Assembly: GCA_027316975.1 (NCBI GenBank)
Contig: DAHVFL010000080.1
Location: forward strand, 1-12,487
Direction of reading: 5' to 3'
DNA length: 12,487 nt
Source: Chloroflexota bacterium
Lineage (GTDB): Bacteria > Chloroflexota > Ktedonobacteria > Ktedonobacterales > Ktedonobacteraceae
The notes below the pieces were generated by a model. The model was not told the DNA's origin. It worked only from the letters and a program-made list of their open reading frames with translations, and made no database searches. Below are positions 6,601 through 12,487 of the stretch, one piece after another. Made by a program: the position numbers and the translations under genes. Position 1 is the stretch's first letter, and every line of letters starts with the position of its first letter.

Positions 6601-7614
6601 ATGTCAGATGAACGTTTTATACAGTCAGGCACCAGGGAACGCAACCTGGGCATGGAACTTGTGCGCGTTACGGAAGCCGCTGCCTTGAGCGCGGGACGCT
6701 TTATGGGCAAGGGTGACAAGATCAAAGTCGATCAGGCCGCCGTCGATGCCATGCGCCAGGCGCTGGACGGCGTTGACATGCACGGAGTCGTAGTGATCGG
6801 CGAGGGCGAAAAGGACGAAGCGCCTATGCTCTATATTGGCGAAGAAATTGGCAATGGCACGCCTCCCGAAGTCGATGTCGCCGTTGACCCGGTGGATGGC
6901 ACGCGCCTGACCGCGCTCGGCATGTCTGGAGCCATCGCCGTAGTCGCCACGGCTGAACGCGGCACCATGTATTCCGCTCCTCCCGGCGTCTACTACATGG
7001 AGAAGATCGCGGTTGGCCCCTTTGCTCGCGACGTGATCGACATCAACGCCCCTATCTCCACCAACCTCGCGCGTATCGCCCGCGCGCGCGACGCGCGCAT
7101 CGACGACTTGACGGTTGTGATACTGGACCGCCCGCGCCACGCCGAGATCATTGCGCAGGTGCGCGAGGCTGGCGCGCGTATCCGGCTTATCATGGACGGC
7201 GACGTGTCAGCAGCCATTCAGGCGGCAATGGAAGATTACCGGGGCGTGGATGTCCTGTTTGGCACAGGCGGCGCTCCAGAAGCGGTGCTGGCAGCAGCAG
7301 CCATCAAATGCATTGGCGGCGCCATCCAGTGCAAAATCTGGCCGCGCAACAACGAAGAACGAGACAAGCTAAAAGCCGACGGCATTGATCTCGATAAAAT
7401 ATATATGACCGACGACCTGGTGAAAGGCAATGATGTAGCCTTTGCCGCCACCGGCATCACCGCCGGAGAACTGGTCGATGGCGTGAAATATTTTGGCTGG
7501 GGCGCGCGCACCTCGTCCATCATGATGCGCTCTCGTTCTGGCACTGTGCGTTACATTCAGGCCCGCCACAAGTGGCGCGCTTCTCCCGATAGCCTGGGCA
7601 AATCCACAAACTAA
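6601..7614 (+). CDS. glpX: Class II fructose-1,6-bisphosphatase (GlpX type)
   Basis: This enzyme hydrolyses fructose-1,6-bisphosphate to fructose-6-phosphate in gluconeogenesis, with a divalent-metal-dependent site; some GlpX enzymes also act on sedoheptulose-1,7-bisphosphate. At 337 aa it is normal length. Family blocks seen are RNLGMELVRVTEAAALSAGR (14-33), GEGEKDEAPMLYIGEEIG (67-84, metal ligands), DPVDGT (96-101), GVYYMEKIAVGP (129-140), IMDGDVSAAI (197-206), FGTGGAPE (220-227), ATGIT (283-287) and the end block RTSSIMMRSRSGTVRYI. GAGAGGA lies 9 bases before ATG 6601. The 25-base gap from gmk suggests an operon. The TAA stop (7612-7614) is the outer edge of a 60-bp palindrome shared with the convergent dehydrogenase gene. 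Substrate breadth is not readable from sequence. Confidence 0.96.
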   Translation: MSDERFIQSGTRERNLGMELVRVTEAAALSAGRFMGKGDKIKVDQAAVDAMRQALDGVDMHGVVVIGEGEKDEAPMLYIGEEIGNGTPPEVDVAVDPVDGTRLTALGMSGAIAVVATAERGTMYSAPPGVYYMEKIAVGPFARDVIDINAPISTNLARIARARDARIDDLTVVILDRPRHAEIIAQVREAGARIRLIMDGDVSAAIQAAMEDYRGVDVLFGTGGAPEAVLAAAAIKCIGGAIQCKIWPRNNEERDKLKADGIDLDKIYMTDDLVKGNDVAFAATGITAGELVDGVKYFGWGARTSSIMMRSRSGTVRYIQARHKWRASPDSLGKSTN

Positions 7615-7671
7615 ACATGGGGAAGTCCACGGCATCCATCGCGATGGATGCCGTGGACTTTCCCATGTTTA
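7612..7671. terminator. 60-bp palindrome, probable bidirectional terminator between glpX and icd
   Basis: Positions 7612-7641 and 7642-7671 are reverse complements with one mismatch (G7621 opposite T7662, a wobble in RNA) and no spacer; the centre is CCATCG|CGATGG. The first three bases are the glpX TAA stop. The last three are the complement of the TAA stop of the opposing gene. Each transcript would form a very stable 28-30-bp stem. The following U-tracts are weak (GTTTATATC on one strand, GTTTAGTTTG on the other), so termination or 3'-end protection is inferred. Confidence 0.75.
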
Positions 7672-8754
7672 TATCTTCTCCAACTTCTCAATTACCGCAT
7701 CGGCTACCCGCGATGTTCCCACCGCCGTTTGGTCGTCTGGTCGCGGTTTGAGATCGTAGGTCACATACTTCCCCTCGGCTATCACCTGCGCCAGGGCTTT
7801 CTCAAGACGGACAGCCGCATCCTTCTCGCCCAGGTGACGCAGCATCATAACCCCCGAAAACATCATAGCCATCGGATTGACCTTGTTCTGACCGGCATAC
7901 TTGGGCGCGCTGCCATGCACCGGCTCAAACACCGCGTACTGACCACCAATATTCGCGCCCGGCGCAACCCCCAAACCTCCGATCAGTCCAGCGGATAAAT
8001 CGGAGATGATATCGCCATACAAATTGGGCAGCACCAGCACGTCGTAGATCTCGGGTTTCTGCACCAGTTGCATACACATATTATCCACAATGCGATCCTC
8101 GAACTGGATATCAGCATACTCTTTGGCAACTTCCTGCGCGACCGAAAGAAACAAACCATCAGAAAATTTCATGATATTGGCTTTGTGAACCGCCGTAACC
8201 TTGCGCCTTCCGTTGGTACGCGCATATTCAAAGGCAAATTTGACAATACGACGAGTTGCCAGAACCGATATATACTTAATGCTGATGGCGGAGTTTGCAT
8301 CGAGACGACTGCCTGTGGTGCGCGCGATGGTTTCGAGCATCTCTTCTTGCGCCGAAGTCCCTCGCTGGAACTCGATGCCAGAATAGAGGTCTTCAGTATT
8401 CTCACGCACGATAATCAAATCAATATGATCGTAACGCGAGCGCAAGCCTTGATAGGTTTTAGCCGGGCGCAGGTTAGCGTAGAGGTCAAGCTTTTTCCTG
8501 AGAGCGGCATTCGCGCTGCGCGACCCACGCCCCACCGGCGTAGTAATCGGCCCTTTCAAACCCACCTTTGTCTGTTTTATCGATTCAATAACCTCATCGG
8601 GTAATACAGTACCATACTTTTCAAATACCTCTAATCCCGCCCTTTGTACGTGCCAGTCGAACTGCACACCCGTCGCCTCCAGCACGCGGCGAGTCGCCTC
8701 CGTTATCTCCGGCCCCGTTCCATCCCCAGGAATAAGCGTCACTGCATATTGCAT
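7669..8754 (-). CDS. icd: Isocitrate dehydrogenase-like decarboxylating dehydrogenase (isocitrate/isopropylmalate DH family)
   Basis: A 361-aa beta-decarboxylating dehydrogenase; isocitrate oxidation to 2-oxoglutarate in the TCA cycle is most likely. Residues seen are IPGDGTGPE (8-16), GSRSANAALRKKLDLYANLRP (77-97, with Ser80/Asn82 typical of isocitrate rather than isopropylmalate enzymes), RENTEDLYSG (117-126), Lys191, Asp224, NLYGDIISD (244-252) and VFEPVHGSAPKYAGQNKVNP (275-294). The Lys-Tyr pair at 285-286 is where the E. coli enzyme reads the NADP 2'-phosphate, although the length matches the short NAD-type group, so cofactor choice is open. The start is ATG 8754 with GGAGG 5-6 bases upstream; a TTG at 8766 lies within the same ribosome-site region and is rejected. 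It follows topA on the same strand after 86 bases and has its own extended -10 element. Homoisocitrate dehydrogenase is an alternative. Confidence 0.88.
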   Translation of the reverse strand: MQYAVTLIPGDGTGPEITEATRRVLEATGVQFDWHVQRAGLEVFEKYGTVLPDEVIESIKQTKVGLKGPITTPVGRGSRSANAALRKKLDLYANLRPAKTYQGLRSRYDHIDLIIVRENTEDLYSGIEFQRGTSAQEEMLETIARTTGSRLDANSAISIKYISVLATRRIVKFAFEYARTNGRRKVTAVHKANIMKFSDGLFLSVAQEVAKEYADIQFEDRIVDNMCMQLVQKPEIYDVLVLPNLYGDIISDLSAGLIGGLGVAPGANIGGQYAVFEPVHGSAPKYAGQNKVNPMAMMFSGVMMLRHLGEKDAAVRLEKALAQVIAEGKYVTYDLKPRPDDQTAVGTSRVADAVIEKLEKI

Positions 8755-8807
8755 CAATTCCTCCAAACCAGCAGAGCTTCCGATATGAACGCTAGTGCCA
8801 GCACTGA

Positions 8808-8816
8808 ATTATAGCA
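8808..8816 (-). promoter_or_regulatory. Extended -10 promoter candidate for icd
   Basis: On the minus strand TGCTATAAT (8816-8808) is a perfect extended -10 motif (TGnTATAAT). No good -35 hexamer is present, which extended -10 promoters tolerate. Transcription would start near 8801 and give a leader of about 47 bases. It lies in the 86-base gap after topA, so icd could be expressed independently of topA. Confidence 0.5.
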
Positions 8817-8840
8817 CGCACCCACAGGTTCGGATAGGTA

Positions 8841-11294
8841 TTAACTTCTTTTCGACTTTGCCGTCGTTTTCCTCTTCGCGGTGGAAGCTGTAGTTTTTTT
8901 TGTTGCAGTTCGCGTTGTTGTCTTTTTGGCGGTGGTACGTGTCGCAGGCTTCTTTGCCACGCCTCGCGCACCCGTCGTCAAAGTAGGGCGGCGCGTCATT
9001 CTGGCCCTGGTTCCAGGCTTCTCGGCAACGTCCTGCGACGCCTCACCCTCATCTGTCGAGTGCTTGCGCGTCCCGCGCCGGGAGGTCGCGCCATTTTGAT
9101 GGGGCTTTTCATCAGCGCCGCGCCGCGGCACAATGACTTCCGTGTAGCAGACAGGGTCTGCGCCTACACGCGCAACGACCATCAGACCATTACAATTCGG
9201 GCAAAGCTCAGGAACGGGCTTTTCCCAGATGGCGAAGTTGCAGGTTGGATAATTGTTGCAACCATAGAAGATGCGCTTCTTCTGCTTTGTTTTGCGTTCT
9301 ACCAGGTCTCCGCCGCAATTCAGGCAGAGCGCGCCCGTCTTAATCACCACCGAGCGGCCATAGCGGCACTCTGGAAAGCCCGAACAGGAAATGAAACGTC
9401 CAAAGCGTCCGGTGCGAATCACCAGGTTGCGCCCGCATTCAGGGCAAACTTCGTCCAGTTCTTCGACAGGCTTCTGCACGCGGTTCATCTCGGTCTCGGC
9501 CTTTTCCATCGACACCTTAAAATCGCCGTAGAAGTGGCGCAAGAACTCTATCCAGGATTGCTTGCCCCCTTCCACATCATCCAGCCGCCGCTCCATATCA
9601 GCCGTAAAGCCAACATCCACAATATTCGGGAAGTGCTTGTTCATAACTTCGTTAACGGTCTCACCCAGCCATGTCGGCATGAAGCGCCGCTGCTCCTGCT
9701 CGACATAGCCGCGATCCTGAATAGTGCTGATAATAGGAACGTAAGTACTTGGGCGTCCAATGCCTTGCTCTTCCAGTTCCTTAATCAAACTCGCCTCGGT
9801 AAAGCGGGGAGGCGGCTGCGTAAAATGCTGGGCCGATTGCAAATCATGCAGGTGTAAGGCCTCATTAGCGGCCAGCGCGGGCAGCGTTTTCTCATCGTCC
9901 TCGTGCGGCCAGACCGCGTAAAAACCCTGAAATTTGAGATGCGAACCACTGGCCCGAAAAACATACTGGGCTGCCACAATATCAGCGCGTACAGTATCAA
10001 ACACCGCCGGCGTCATGAAGCTGGCCACAAAACGCCGCCAGATCAAGTTGTACAGCTTGAACTGCTCCGGCGTCAGGTGTGATCTGACCAACTGCGGGGT
10101 CAGCGCGGCATCCGTCGGGCGAATAGCTTCGTGCGCGTCCTGCGTGGTAGCCTTCATCTTGCCCGTGCGTCCTGCCCCAACATACTGTTCCCCGAATTCC
10201 TGCCCGATATAGCCCTTGACACTCTTCTGCGCCTCGTCAGAGATGCGTGTGGAGTCGGTGCGCATGTAGGTAATCAGACCCTGGTGGCCGCGCTCGCCCA
10301 GTTCGATGCCCTCGTACAGTTGTTGCGCGATGCTCATCGTTTTCTTGGGCTTGAAGTACAACCGCGACGAAGCATCCTGCTGCATAGTACTGGTTGTATA
10401 GGGCAGGTTTGGCTGGCGGCGTTGTTCTTTCTCCTCAACTTTTAAAACCGTGTAAGTCGCGCCTTTCAAGTCACCAAGAATAGCGTCCGCCTCCTCTTTA
10501 GAGGTAATCTTGATACGCCCCCTGGACACCTGGATGGACTTAGCGCCGTTTTGCCCATTGCCCCCGTGACCGTTCGCCAGGGCGAGTTGCGCGTTTGCCT
10601 CTCCCTGCTCATCACCTTCGGGCGCGTTTTCCGCTCGATTAAACTCGGCAATATCTTTGAAACGAGTAATCAAGCTGGCTTCAAAACGCTCAACTTCTCC
10701 CAGTTTACTCAGCAGCGCGGTTACGCTCCAATATTCTTCCGGTATGAAAGCGCGAACCTCACCTTCGCGATCACAGATGAGTTTAAGCGCCACCGACTGC
10801 ACGCGCCCCGCGCTCGTACCAGATTGTATGCGCCGCCACAGCAGCGGGCTGATTTTATACCCCACCAGCCGGTCCAGCACGCGCCGCGCCTGCTGTGCGT
10901 TAAAAAGGTCTTCATCAATCTCACGCGGCTTCCGAATGGCTTGCTGCACAGCCCCTTTGGTAATTTCGTTGAAGACGGCGCGGCGCGGATGTTGCAAACC
11001 CAGCGTCTCTTTCAGCGACCAGGCGATAAATTCACCCTCGCGGTCAGGATCAGGGGCCAGGTAGACCTCCTCAGCGCGCCGGGAAGCAGCTCTCAGATCA
11101 TCAATCAACTTATCTTTTTTCGCGATAATCTCATATTGCGGCGCAAAATCTTTGCGCGTATTCACACCCAGCCCTTTTTTAGGCAAATCGATAATATGCC
11201 CCATCGAGGCTCGCACTTCATAATCCCGCCCCAGAAATTTTTCTATCGTTTTTGCTTTTGCAGGAGACTCAACAATTACTAATTTTTTTGCCAT
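8841..11294 (-). CDS. topA: DNA topoisomerase I (type IA)
   Basis: TopA relaxes negative supercoils by cutting and passing a single DNA strand. This 817-aa protein has the Toprim domain first (LVIVESPAKAKTIEKFL with Glu9, and DPDREGE at 82-88 holding the metal-binding acids). The core follows with SAGRVQSVAL (161-170), the active-site block GLITYMRTDSTRIS (339-352, catalytic Tyr343) and GIGRPSTYVPIISTI (511-525). Two four-Cys ribbons come next (C617, C620, C637, C643; then C657, C660, C679, C685). A third ribbon is degenerate, with only C698, C701 and C716. The last 55 residues are a Lys/Thr/Arg/Ala tail like histone H1, as in actinobacterial TopA, where it binds DNA. A polar Asn/Gly/Glu-rich insertion occupies 221-250. 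Start ATG 11294 matches the conserved MAKKLVIVES start, though its ribosome site is weak. icd lies downstream on the same strand. Confidence 0.98.
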   Translation of the reverse strand: MAKKLVIVESPAKAKTIEKFLGRDYEVRASMGHIIDLPKKGLGVNTRKDFAPQYEIIAKKDKLIDDLRAASRRAEEVYLAPDPDREGEFIAWSLKETLGLQHPRRAVFNEITKGAVQQAIRKPREIDEDLFNAQQARRVLDRLVGYKISPLLWRRIQSGTSAGRVQSVALKLICDREGEVRAFIPEEYWSVTALLSKLGEVERFEASLITRFKDIAEFNRAENAPEGDEQGEANAQLALANGHGGNGQNGAKSIQVSRGRIKITSKEEADAILGDLKGATYTVLKVEEKEQRRQPNLPYTTSTMQQDASSRLYFKPKKTMSIAQQLYEGIELGERGHQGLITYMRTDSTRISDEAQKSVKGYIGQEFGEQYVGAGRTGKMKATTQDAHEAIRPTDAALTPQLVRSHLTPEQFKLYNLIWRRFVASFMTPAVFDTVRADIVAAQYVFRASGSHLKFQGFYAVWPHEDDEKTLPALAANEALHLHDLQSAQHFTQPPPRFTEASLIKELEEQGIGRPSTYVPIISTIQDRGYVEQEQRRFMPTWLGETVNEVMNKHFPNIVDVGFTADMERRLDDVEGGKQSWIEFLRHFYGDFKVSMEKAETEMNRVQKPVEELDEVCPECGRNLVIRTGRFGRFISCSGFPECRYGRSVVIKTGALCLNCGGDLVERKTKQKKRIFYGCNNYPTCNFAIWEKPVPELCPNCNGLMVVARVGADPVCYTEVIVPRRGADEKPHQNGATSRRGTRKHSTDEGEASQDVAEKPGTRARMTRRPTLTTGARGVAKKPATRTTAKKTTTRTATKKTTASTAKRKTTAKSKRS

Positions 11295-11693
11295 TCACTT
11301 GTACCCCGAAACCTTCTTATTTATGGATGTACCGCAGCCACATACTACCATTAGCTACAGCCTCACCCTCTACCAATACACTCGCAAGCCATCTCACAGC
11401 ATAGGATAGCACATGCTGACAAGAGGGATGCAATTATTTCATGCCTGCATCCGATTTCCAGCATAGAATAACACACTCTGTCTAGTATCTATTCCAAACG
11501 TAACAAATGAGGAGTCGGTTACTGGTTGCCACAGCGACCAATTTTTGCACGATCCTTCTAATACGCATAGAACATAGACATCATAAGACATAGCCATAAT
11601 TTGCTATTGTATGCTATTGTATATTTTTGCATAATCATGTATAATCAAAACAAGTAAAATAGTAACCAGTTCTTTTCTTATTGTTATACAGCG
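11295..11693. other. Divergent AT-rich intergenic region between topA and the small HTH gene
   Basis: No gene is supported here. The topA-proximal part has an inverted repeat GGATGCA (11426-11432) / TGCATCC (11446-11452), flanked by two near-identical 16-mers, AGCATAGGATAGCACA (11398-11413) and AGCATAGAATAACACA (11460-11475), 62 bp apart with 14 of 16 matches. The HTH-gene side has a tandem TGCTATTGTA repeat and overlapping promoter-like elements, listed separately. I could not identify a convincing topA promoter on the minus strand. Confidence 0.7.
11602..11645 (+). promoter_or_regulatory. Two overlapping promoter-like elements offset by 10 bp
   Basis: TGCTATTGTA is repeated in tandem (11602-11611, 11612-11621), which duplicates a TTGTAT hexamer. 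TTGTAT 11607-11612 is 17 bases from CATAAT 11630-11635. TTGTAT 11617-11622 is 17 bases from TATAAT 11640-11645. Both pairs have optimal spacing on the plus strand. The region is AT-rich, so chance matches are possible. Confidence 0.4.
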
Positions 11694-11722
11694 TTGACTA
11701 ACCCTGACGACACTTGTATACT
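11694..11722 (+). promoter_or_regulatory. Sigma-70-type promoter of the small HTH gene
   Basis: TTGACT (11694-11699), a 17-base spacer and TATACT (11717-11722) give five of six matches in each hexamer. Transcription would begin near 11729, about 28 bases before ATG 11757. A reading frame that opens with TTG at 11694 would use the -35 box as its start codon, so that longer start is wrong. Confidence 0.75.
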
Positions 11723-11756
11723 GTATGAAAATACATGTCTCAGGAGGGCGTCTAGT

Positions 11757-11918
11757 ATGGAAGAACTGCTAACTTTAGAGGAGGTGGCGCGAATTTTGAA
11801 GGTTTCAGTGCAGACTGTCCGCAGAATGATCGATGAAGGTGAGCTGAAAGCAATTAAAATACGCGGGCAGTGGAGAGTAAAGCGAGAAGACTTGCAAGAT
11901 TACATTGATCGCAAGTAA
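11757..11918 (+). CDS. Small excisionase-family (MerR-like HTH_17) DNA-binding protein
   Basis: A 53-aa protein that is essentially one winged helix-turn-helix domain: LLTLEEVARILKVSVQTVRR (4-23) is the HTH, and IDEGELKAIKIRGQWRVKRE (25-44) is the wing pattern typical of the excisionase-family DNA-binding domain, ending DLQDYIDRK. Such proteins bind DNA as helpers in excision or as small transcription factors. No integrase, recombinase or attachment site is visible nearby, so a regulatory role is more likely here. AGGAGGG (11742-11748) lies 8 bases before ATG 11757, and a strong promoter lies directly upstream, so the short start is well supported. It is divergent from topA and precedes a sigma-factor gene by 169 bases on the same strand. 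Confidence 0.92.
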   Translation: MEELLTLEEVARILKVSVQTVRRMIDEGELKAIKIRGQWRVKREDLQDYIDRK

Positions 11919-11950
11919 TCATAGTATGTCGTATTTGTTAGCGTGTGTCA

Positions 11951-11981
11951 GGGGTGTCCATCCGCCAAGATTAAACACCCC
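11951..11981 (+). repeat. Short inverted repeat after the small HTH gene
   Basis: GGGGTGT (11951-11957) pairs with ACACCCC (11975-11981) around a 17-base loop, 33 bases after the stop of the HTH gene. No T-run follows, so this is a weak terminator candidate or an operator-like site ahead of the sigma-factor gene. The rest of 11919-12087 shows no gene and no promoter I would call. Confidence 0.4.
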
Positions 11982-12087
11982 CAACCTTGTCAAACCGTAG
12001 CCGTGTGGCTTTGGTTCTGGATTCATTATACCACAGCACAAGCCACCGGTATAGTCAGTCTTTGCCAGAAAAGAAGGGACTATTCAC

Positions 12088-12487
12088 ATGGCTGCTAGTA
12101 TGCAACATCTCCATGAACTCCGGCAGTATATCATCGATCTCAACACCCTCCCGCGTCTCTCCCGCGAGGAAGTCCAGGAGCTTACTTCCCGTCTGGCTGC
12201 GACTCAGCAGGAAGCGTTCTCCCCAGAGCAGGTAGCACAGGTGAAGCAGCGGCTTATCGAGGGGCATCTGTGGCTACCCGTCACCCTTGTCCGGCGCTCC
12301 GGCGCGCGGTTGCGCTCGCTCTCGCCGCTCGATCTGGTGCAGCAGGGCAATCTGGGCCTGCTGCGCGCCCTGGACCGTTTTGATTGTGCCTCTGGCGGGA
12401 ACTTTACGGCTTACGCCTCGACCACCATCTACTATGCCATCTTAGACGCACTGCCGATGGAGAACACCATTCGGGTCAGCTATGATC
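12088..12487 (+). CDS. Sigma-70 family RNA polymerase sigma factor, N-terminal part (cut by window end)
   Basis: An open frame from ATG 12088 continues to the window edge with no stop: 133 codons plus one base. GGGA (12076-12079) lies 8 bases upstream. The sequence begins MAASMQHLHELRQYIIDLNT. It then shows a region 1.2-like stretch (LPRLSREEVQELTSRLA), region 2.1-2.2 (QRLIEGHLWLPVTLVRRSG, then SPLDLVQQGNLGLLRALDRF) and region 2.3-2.4 (GGNFTAYASTTIYYAILDAL, then ENTIRVSYD). The DLVQQGNLGLLRA core-binding motif and FTAYA-type melting region are characteristic of primary-like or group 2-4 sigma factors. The lack of a long N-terminal region 1.1 argues against the housekeeping sigma and for an alternative factor. 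Regions 3 and 4 lie outside the window, so the group cannot be fixed. The small HTH gene immediately upstream could be a co-regulated partner, but nothing in the sequence proves it. Confidence 0.9.
   Translation, partial: MAASMQHLHELRQYIIDLNTLPRLSREEVQELTSRLAATQQEAFSPEQVAQVKQRLIEGHLWLPVTLVRRSGARLRSLSPLDLVQQGNLGLLRALDRFDCASGGNFTAYASTTIYYAILDALPMENTIRVSYD

Noticed and set aside
8755..8766. TTG start for the isocitrate dehydrogenase-like gene
   Set aside because: This TTG is immediately followed by GGAGG, the ribosome site for ATG 8754, so it cannot be the functional start.
9060..9857. 265-codon plus-strand open frame inside topA
   Set aside because: It is antisense to the conserved zinc-ribbon and core region of topA and has no recognisable domain; it is a by-product of GC-rich codon use.
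10551..11282. 243-codon plus-strand open frame opposite the topA N-terminus
   Set aside because: It mirrors the Toprim region of topA, with no independent motif or ribosome site.
11694..11756. Longer start (TTG 11694) of the small HTH gene
   Set aside because: The TTG is the -35 box of a well-spaced promoter, and the added residues do not resemble the HTH family.
11757..11918. Evidence for a prophage or integrative element from the excisionase-type HTH
   Set aside because: No integrase, att-like direct repeats or phage genes are in view, and the domain is common in free-standing regulators.

Overview
The window looks like chromosomal DNA from a Gram-positive-type, soil-dwelling lineage, most likely Ktedonobacteria or a relative in the Chloroflexota. 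This assignment is an inference. It rests on the HTH-STAND-TPR regulator, an Rqc2-type NFACT protein next to gmk, a class II fructose-bisphosphatase, TopA with a lysine/threonine-rich tail, a lone excisionase-type HTH protein, and many GC-rich palindromic repeats between (and once inside) genes. There is no rRNA marker to settle it.

Layout. Positions 1-682 hold two plus-strand accessory genes: the tail of a possible nucleotidyltransferase-type protein and a 149-aa protein of unknown function. An 854-aa HTH/NB-ARC-like/TPR regulator (694-3258, minus) converges on them. It has a recognisable promoter and three 11-bp repeats just upstream. Next comes rqcH/NFACT (3547-5574, minus), which carries an in-frame palindromic-repeat insertion. 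A 350-bp divergent intergenic region full of hairpins separates it from gmk (5925-6575) and glpX (6601-7614), which form a plus-strand pair. glpX converges on an isocitrate dehydrogenase-like gene (7669-8754, minus). A 60-bp palindrome lies exactly between their stop codons and includes both. Upstream of the dehydrogenase on the same strand is topA (8841-11294, minus). A 460-bp AT-rich divergent region then holds three promoter-like sequences in front of a 53-aa excisionase-family HTH gene (11757-11918). The right edge is the N-terminal 133 codons of a sigma-70 family factor (12088-12487), cut by the window end.

How the genes relate. Most of the window is housekeeping: ribosome-associated quality control, GMP phosphorylation, gluconeogenesis or sugar-phosphate metabolism, the TCA cycle and DNA supercoiling. 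The possible accessory material is the left-hand gene pair with the convergent STAND-type regulator, and the small HTH gene plus sigma factor at the right. I see no complete mobile element, CRISPR array or RNA gene. The most unusual feature is the set of long near-perfect palindromes at gene boundaries and leaders, with alternative pairings visible in two of them. No previously undescribed system is demonstrable from sequence alone.
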